DNA from: CAYRHS01 sp964424125
GTDB taxonomy: Bacteria > Actinomycetota > Acidimicrobiia > IMCC26256 > JAOSJL01
Direction: 5' to 3'
Assembly (NCBI GenBank): GCA_964424125.1
Contig: CAYRHS010000046.1
Location: 1-18,873 of the forward strand
Length of the DNA: 18,873 nucleotides
Shown here: piece after piece, positions 15,129 through 18,873 of the stretch
Position numbering within the stretch: position 1 is the stretch's first letter
Layout: each line of letters begins with the position of its first letter
Made by a program: the position numbers and the translations under genes
Notes under the pieces: model-generated
Seen by the model: the letters and a program-made list of their open reading frames with translations, nothing else
Databases searched by the model: none
What the model was told of the DNA's origin: nothing

Positions 15129-16378
15129 GGCCGCGGCTCGTCACGGAAGTCGAACGCGACCTTGATGGCTCCCGTGGACCCTTGCTCGGCGATCGTCGTG
15201 AATGCCCGATGCCAGTCCTCGAGCCGGAAGGTGTGCGTGAGCATCGGTGAGATGTCGACCCATCCGTTGCGCGCCAAGTCGAGGTAGTGCGTGATCGCGT
15301 GTCGGCGAACGCCGTCGACCTCCTCGATGCCGAACGCGTTGGAGCCGACGAGCTGTAGCTCCTTGAAGTACCACTGCGACCACTCGAAGCGACCCGGGGC
15401 GTTCACGCCGCTCACGACCAGGCGAGCCCGCGAGCCGAGCACGCGCATGGCCATCTCCATCGTCGCCGGCATCCCGATCGTGTCGTAGACGACGTCGACG
15501 TGACCCGGATGGGCGAACGGCAGGCCGCCCCATGGCTGGAGCAGCGGTCCGTCGGACCAGTCGGCGAGCGCGACGACGATGGCTTCCGGCTCCTGCTCCG
15601 AGTCGATCACGTGCGCGCCGAGCCGCGCCGCGAGCTCCTGCTGTGCGGGGTGGCGGGCGACGGCTGCTACCTGCACGTTCGGATGCAGAGCGCGCAGTAC
15701 GGCGATCGCGCACGTACCGAGCGCACCTGCCCCCCACACGATCGCTCGGCCGCCCGGTGGAGGCGGGTTGCGGGTCACCGAGTGCAACGACACCGCGAAC
15801 GGGTCGGCCAGGACCGCCACCTCGTCGGCCACGTCGTCGGGAACCGGGATCGCCATCGTCTCGTGCGCGGGGAGCAAGTCCGCGAAGGCGCCCGTGCCGT
15901 CGCTCGAGTTCCCCGAGTGGATGCCGGGTGTCAGGCGACCGCGAGTGAAGTTCCAACACAGGCTCAGGTCACCCGCAGCGCAGGCCGGGCACACGGGGTC
16001 GATGCCCCGAGGCCGGCACGAGAGCCAGCAGTTGAGCACGACCCGATCGCCGACCCGGTGCTCAAGCACGGCACTGCCGACCTCCACCACGTCGGCGACG
16101 ACCTCGTGGCCGAGCACCTGCGGGAAGGAGATGAGCGCGGTGAGCGAGAAGTCGGACGCGTCGCCGCCGGTGTCCATGAACACCTGCTTGGTGTCGGATC
16201 CGCAGATGCCGGTGAGTCGCGGTCGTAGGACGAGCCAGTCGTCGGCGAGGAGCCCGGGTTCGTCGATCTCCCGGAGGGCCATCGGGGTCACGGCGAGGTT
16301 CCGGATCAGCGGGTTGTCGGACTCCGCCAGCGCCGTGTCGGGCGGGTCCGGGTCCACTCCGAACACGAGGGCACGCAC
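15125..16378 (-). CDS. Zinc-dependent alcohol dehydrogenase (MDR superfamily)
   Basis: 417-aa medium-chain dehydrogenase oxidising an alcohol to an aldehyde or ketone with NAD(P). The catalytic zinc site is GICGSD (C59), GHE (H91, E92) and the ADPFAVSLH region (D192). A cluster of cysteines at 117, 121, 130, 133 and 141 (CWLSCRPRGIDPVCPACAAG) is the structural-zinc lobe with wider spacing than usual. The nucleotide-binding motif is VWGAGALG (214-221). The N-terminus is extended by about 25 residues relative to horse-liver-type ADHs. GTG start at 16378; GGAG sits about 10 nt upstream in the 14-bp gap after the SDR gene. The substrate is unknown. The position after an alkyl-sulfatase-like gene suggests the alcohol released by it. 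Confidence 0.93.
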   Translation of the reverse strand: MRALVFGVDPDPPDTALAESDNPLIRNLAVTPMALREIDEPGLLADDWLVLRPRLTGICGSDTKQVFMDTGGDASDFSLTALISFPQVLGHEVVADVVEVGSAVLEHRVGDRVVLNCWLSCRPRGIDPVCPACAAGDLSLCWNFTRGRLTPGIHSGNSSDGTGAFADLLPAHETMAIPVPDDVADEVAVLADPFAVSLHSVTRNPPPPGGRAIVWGAGALGTCAIAVLRALHPNVQVAAVARHPAQQELAARLGAHVIDSEQEPEAIVVALADWSDGPLLQPWGGLPFAHPGHVDVVYDTIGMPATMEMAMRVLGSRARLVVSGVNAPGRFEWSQWYFKELQLVGSNAFGIEEVDGVRRHAITHYLDLARNGWVDISPMLTHTFRLEDWHRAFTTIAEQGSTGAIKVAFDFRDEPRP

Positions 16379-16392
16379 GCGTCGCTCCGCGC

Positions 16393-17196
16393 TCAGCGGT
16401 CCGCGGACGCAGCCGCGAAGTCGGCCATGAGCTGTACGAACGCGCCGGCGTCCTGGGCCTTGTTCACGGCAAGCTCCTTGGCGTCGATGCCTCCGGGGAA
16501 GACCGGCGGCACGAAGTACTCGTAGCCCTCGCTCCGCATCGCCGCCACGATCCCGGCCGCACAGTCGTCGGGGGCCACGAGCTCACCGTGATAGACGGTC
16601 TCGACGTTGCCCGGGACGTCCCAGATCTCCGTGTCGATCGGTCCGGGGAGGATCAGCTTGATCTCGATGGGTGTATGGGCGAGATCGAGTGCGGCGGTGT
16701 CGCTCCAGCCTGCGAGCGCGTACTTGGCCGCACAGTAGGCGGCCTCGTGGGCGATCGGGATCCGACCACCCGTGCTCGAGACGTTCACGATCTGGCCGTG
16801 GCCCAGTTCGAGCATCGGCCGCAGCACCGCCTGGCCCATGCGCATGGGTGAGAAGAAGTTGACGCGCATGACCGCCTCCACGACCTCGGGCTCGAGGTCC
16901 GCGATGGGCCACCGCTTGGGCATGCCCGCGTTGTTGACGAGGGAGTCGAGACCCGAGAATGCCTCCCAGGCCTCCTGCGCGACTGCTTCCGCACGATCGA
17001 GGTCGCCGAGGTCTGCCACCCAGAATCGTGAGCCCGGCGTGTGCTCACGACAGTCGGCCAGCACCTCCTCGAGCCGCTCGCGCCGCCGGGCGACGAGCCC
17101 GACGGTCGCACCCTCGGCCGCGAGCTGCCGGGCGAGGGACGCACCGATCCCCGACGACGATCCGGTGACGAGGATGGACGCACCGTCGAGCTGCAC
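16393..17196 (-). CDS. Short-chain dehydrogenase/reductase (SDR)
   Basis: 267-aa classical SDR. Cofactor site TGSSSGIG (11-18), with ARRRER after the second strand favouring NADP(H), then ADLGD (61-65) and NNAG (88-91). The catalytic set is N-terminal-side Ser in VNVSST (S140/S141), Y154 and K158 (YCAAK). LPGPIDTEI (183-191) is the standard post-catalytic loop. The length is normal. GTG start at 17196, 11 bp after the stop of the sulfatase-like gene and without a strong Shine-Dalgarno. TAGAGT, overlapping that stop and 8 nt upstream of the GTG, could be an internal leaderless -10, but coupled translation is as likely. It probably oxidises or reduces the alcohol/carbonyl intermediate shared with the neighbouring ADH. 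Confidence 0.94.
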   Translation of the reverse strand: MQLDGASILVTGSSSGIGASLARQLAAEGATVGLVARRRERLEEVLADCREHTPGSRFWVADLGDLDRAEAVAQEAWEAFSGLDSLVNNAGMPKRWPIADLEPEVVEAVMRVNFFSPMRMGQAVLRPMLELGHGQIVNVSSTGGRIPIAHEAAYCAAKYALAGWSDTAALDLAHTPIEIKLILPGPIDTEIWDVPGNVETVYHGELVAPDDCAAGIVAAMRSEGYEYFVPPVFPGGIDAKELAVNKAQDAGAFVQLMADFAAASADR

Positions 17197-17207
17197 AGCA
17201 GCTGACT

Positions 17208-18473
17208 CTACTCAGGAGGATGCGAGATGGCCTCCGACGCGGCGGCTGTCGCACGGTAGACGCCCTTGGCCATCGTCGAGGTGGCCGCCTCGGTCCGGCG
17301 GGCGAAGACCTCGGCACGGACACGGTGGATCTCGACGTCGTCGGGCGCGGCGAGAGCTGCGAGCTCCGCGAGGTGCCCGGCGAGGCGGAGCTCGCCCGAG
17401 GCCGCCAGCTCGGCGGCTCGATCGGCGAGGCGTGTCGCGCCGCCGGCGAGTCCGGCAAGCTCGCGTGCGATCGAACCCTCGGACGCGGGTTGCAGGTGGG
17501 CCGGGTTGCCGTCCCACCAGCCACCGAAGAATCGCCAGACGTTGCGGACGACGAACTCGGGCTCGTCGTAGACCGGCCGGAGGTACGGCCGTTCGAGCAG
17601 ATGCGGGGGCGCGTGCACCGAGTGGATGATCTCGTCGAGCTGCGCACCGGCATTCATCATCTCGACGGTCTGTGCCTGGAGGCCGTCGAGGAGCTCGGCG
17701 GTCTCGGTCAGCGCGCGACGCACCCGGTCGGCGCCGATGACGGGAACCCCGTGGCCGGGGAGGAGCACTTCGGCGTCGCACGCGGCCATCTCTTCGAGCG
17801 CGAGCGCCCATTCACGCGCGAAGCGCTGCACCTTCTGCGGGTTCCCGGCGTTGGGCGAGGCCCAGATGAAGAAATCGCCGGTGCACAGGATGCGCCGGTC
17901 GGGGACGAACACCCATGTGGCGTCGTCGGTCTCGCCCTTCCCGTGGCGGAGCTCGAAGCGCTCTCCACCGACGTCGAGCGTGATGCGATCGCGGTAGGTC
18001 TCGTCCGGGTATCGATACTCGGTCGGCCAGTGGAACTCCTCGCCGAGCCCGAACTGCCGACGGTTCACCGCGGTGTTCCAGTCCGCGGTCGATCGGTAGC
18101 GGTCGAAGCGGGCCGGTACCAGCTCGTGGGCGACGACCCGCGGGCGGTTCCTGCCCCGAGCCCTGGCTTCCTCTTCGAACGGTGCCAGTCCCAGCACGTG
18201 GTCGACGTGACCGTGGGTGAACACCGCGGCGCGCACGTCGGTGGGTCGCCAACGGCGAACTGTCTCGTGGATGTGGCCTGCCATCGCCTCGAAGCCGGTG
18301 TCGACGAGGACGAGGCCGTCGTCGGTCTCGAAGGCGTGCACATTGGAGAACGCGCCGACGCTGTGCGTGCCGGGGGCGATCTCCGCATCGGCGACGAGCG
18401 CCATCGGATGGAGTTCCTCGACGGACGTCGAACCCACCCAGAGGCGCTCGGCGAGATCGAGGAGGTCCGCCAC
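17208..18473 (-). CDS. Alkyl-sulfatase-like MBL-fold hydrolase
   Basis: 421-aa metallo-beta-lactamase-fold protein with alkyl sulfatase (SdsA1/BDS1-like) features. The N-terminal zinc motif is FTHGHVDHVLGL (H87, H89, D91, H92), followed by HGKGETDD (H177, E181, D183), CTGDFF (D200) and PGHG (H241). The second part carries the dimerisation-domain hallmark DEPEFVVRNVWRFFGGWWDG (303-322) and NPAHLQPAS. Known family members hydrolyse alkyl sulfate esters to alcohol and sulfate. They are usually over 600 aa and end in an SCP2-like domain; that domain and an export signal are missing here, so the protein is short and probably cytoplasmic. GTG start at 18473 with TAGACA 7 nt upstream (leaderless). 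It is the first gene of a four-gene operon and divergent from a KstR-like regulator. Confidence 0.9.
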   Translation of the reverse strand: MADLLDLAERLWVGSTSVEELHPMALVADAEIAPGTHSVGAFSNVHAFETDDGLVLVDTGFEAMAGHIHETVRRWRPTDVRAAVFTHGHVDHVLGLAPFEEEARARGRNRPRVVAHELVPARFDRYRSTADWNTAVNRRQFGLGEEFHWPTEYRYPDETYRDRITLDVGGERFELRHGKGETDDATWVFVPDRRILCTGDFFIWASPNAGNPQKVQRFAREWALALEEMAACDAEVLLPGHGVPVIGADRVRRALTETAELLDGLQAQTVEMMNAGAQLDEIIHSVHAPPHLLERPYLRPVYDEPEFVVRNVWRFFGGWWDGNPAHLQPASEGSIARELAGLAGGATRLADRAAELAASGELRLAGHLAELAALAAPDDVEIHRVRAEVFARRTEAATSTMAKGVYRATAAASEAISHPPE

Positions 18474-18480
18474 GGCCCAA

Positions 18481-18486
18481 TGTCTA
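18481..18486 (-). promoter_or_regulatory. Predicted -10 box for the sulfatase/SDR/ADH operon
   Basis: On the minus strand this reads TAGACA, followed by 7 nt and the GTG at 18473. The spacing is the same as in the two leaderless promoters at 6691 and 6733. The final base departs from TANNNT and no -35 was recognised, so the call is tentative. Confidence 0.35.
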
Positions 18487-18531
18487 GCCCGTGCGGGTCG
18501 GTCCTGGCCGCGACTGCTTGCTCGGAAAAAT

Positions 18532-18545
18532 CAGAACGTGTTTCA
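18532..18545. promoter_or_regulatory. KstR-like TetR operator
   Basis: CAGAACGTGTTTCA matches the published KstR consensus TNNAACNNGTTNNA at seven of its eight fixed positions (first base C instead of T). It sits in the 80-bp divergent gap between the sulfatase-like gene and the KstR-like regulator, in an AT-rich patch. It overlaps the predicted regulator -10 TTCAAT (18542-18547), which lies 6 nt before the GTG at 18554. Binding would block the regulator promoter and could also repress the opposite operon. Confidence 0.6.
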
Positions 18546-18553
18546 ATTCTGGG

Positions 18554-18873
18554 GTGACGACGGCGCTCGCCCGCAATCAGGCCGCTCGACGGCGTCGTGT
18601 CCTGGACGCGGCACTGACCCTGGCCGCGGCCGGAGGCTTCGACGCGGTGCAGATGCGCGACGTGGCGGCGGAGGCCGACGTCGCCCTCGGCACCGTGTAC
18701 CGCTACTTCTCCTGCAAGGAACGCCTCCTTCTCGAGGCGAACGTCGAGCAGATCCAGGCGCTGGCGGGCCGACTCGAACGGCGACCTCCCCGCGGCGATT
18801 CGGCCTCGGAACGGGTCATCGACGTCTTGCACCGCGCCAATCGGGCACTGCTCCGGCAACGGCAGCTCACGAC
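18554..18873 (+). CDS. TetR family transcriptional regulator, KstR-like (3' truncated)
   Basis: First 106 residues of a TetR repressor; the window ends inside the ligand-binding domain. The DNA-binding domain is complete: RRRRVLDAALTLAAAGGFDA (12-31), VQMRDVAAEADVALGTVYRYF (32-52) with the helix-turn-helix at about 34-53, and CKERLLLEANVEQIQAL. The VQMRDVAxxADVAxGTxYRYF pattern and the later LHRANRALLRQRQLT resemble actinobacterial KstR, which controls sterol/lipid catabolism genes and responds to CoA thioesters. GTG start at 18554 with no Shine-Dalgarno; a TTCAAT -10 lies 6 nt upstream, so the transcript is probably leaderless. The KstR-like operator in its promoter implies autorepression. 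It likely regulates the divergent operon. Ligand unknown. Confidence 0.9.
   Translation, partial: MTTALARNQAARRRRVLDAALTLAAAGGFDAVQMRDVAAEADVALGTVYRYFSCKERLLLEANVEQIQALAGRLERRPPRGDSASERVIDVLHRANRALLRQRQLT

Noticed and set aside
17220..18557. Plus-strand open frame (about 445 codons) opposite the alkyl-sulfatase-like gene
   Set aside because: No motif is recognisable and it exactly mirrors a well-supported minus-strand gene; it would also overlap the KstR-like promoter.

Overview
The window is very GC-rich, densely coding bacterial DNA. Genes overlap by 4 bp (ATGA/GTGA), GTG and TTG starts are common, and several promoters look leaderless. There is an F420-type luciferase-like oxidoreductase, several FadE-type acyl-CoA dehydrogenases, a CaiB/BaiF CoA-transferase and a KstR-like TetR regulator. 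Together these suggest a free-living actinobacterium with a large lipid/CoA-thioester catabolic repertoire. An uncultured Acidimicrobiia-type lineage is my best guess, but this is inference and no rRNA or other marker is present. I saw no tRNA, rRNA, CRISPR array, transposase or phage gene.

Layout. (1) 2-1829, plus strand: the end of a carbohydrate/glycerol-phosphate-type ABC importer, with a truncated MalG/UgpE-like permease followed by a UgpB-like lipoprotein binding protein. (2) 1831-6683, minus strand: five genes joined by 4-bp overlaps, transcribed as acyl-CoA dehydrogenase, crotonase-family protein, class III CoA-transferase, DUF35 Zn-ribbon/OB protein, SCP2-type thiolase-like protein. 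It resembles a ring- or side-chain-shortening cassette. It has no 3-hydroxyacyl-CoA dehydrogenase, and the thiolase lacks its usual catalytic His, so retro-aldol rather than thiolytic cleavage is plausible. (3) 6746-9542, plus strand: LLM oxidoreductase, hotdog thioesterase-like protein and a second, beta-type acyl-CoA dehydrogenase, starting from a divergent pair of apparently leaderless promoters. (4) 9543-9593: a perfect palindrome with 25-nt arms between convergent stop codons. (5) 9588-12370, minus strand: acyl-CoA dehydrogenase followed by an AMP-forming acyl-CoA synthetase. (6) 12486-14566, plus strand: a decayed PAS-PAS-GGDEF-EAL cyclic-di-GMP gene with four single-base deletions, one nonsense codon and a missing GGDEF core. 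(7) 14412-18473, minus strand: alkyl-sulfatase-like metallo-beta-lactamase protein, SDR, Zn alcohol dehydrogenase, and glyoxalase-II/persulfide-dioxygenase-like protein. (8) 18554-18873, plus strand: a divergent, truncated KstR-like TetR regulator with a KstR-like operator half-overlapping its predicted promoter.

How it fits together. Almost every enzyme acts on acyl-CoA thioesters or feeds alcohols and ketones into them. Activation is supplied by the synthetase and the CoA-transferase, alpha,beta-desaturation by three dehydrogenases, hydration or rearrangement by the crotonase, cleavage by the thiolase/DUF35 pair, and CoA release by the hotdog protein. The sulfatase/SDR/ADH operon could liberate and oxidise alcohols from sulfate esters. 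The KstR-like repressor is well placed to control at least that operon. Functions are assigned from motifs read by eye; substrates are not determined by the sequence.
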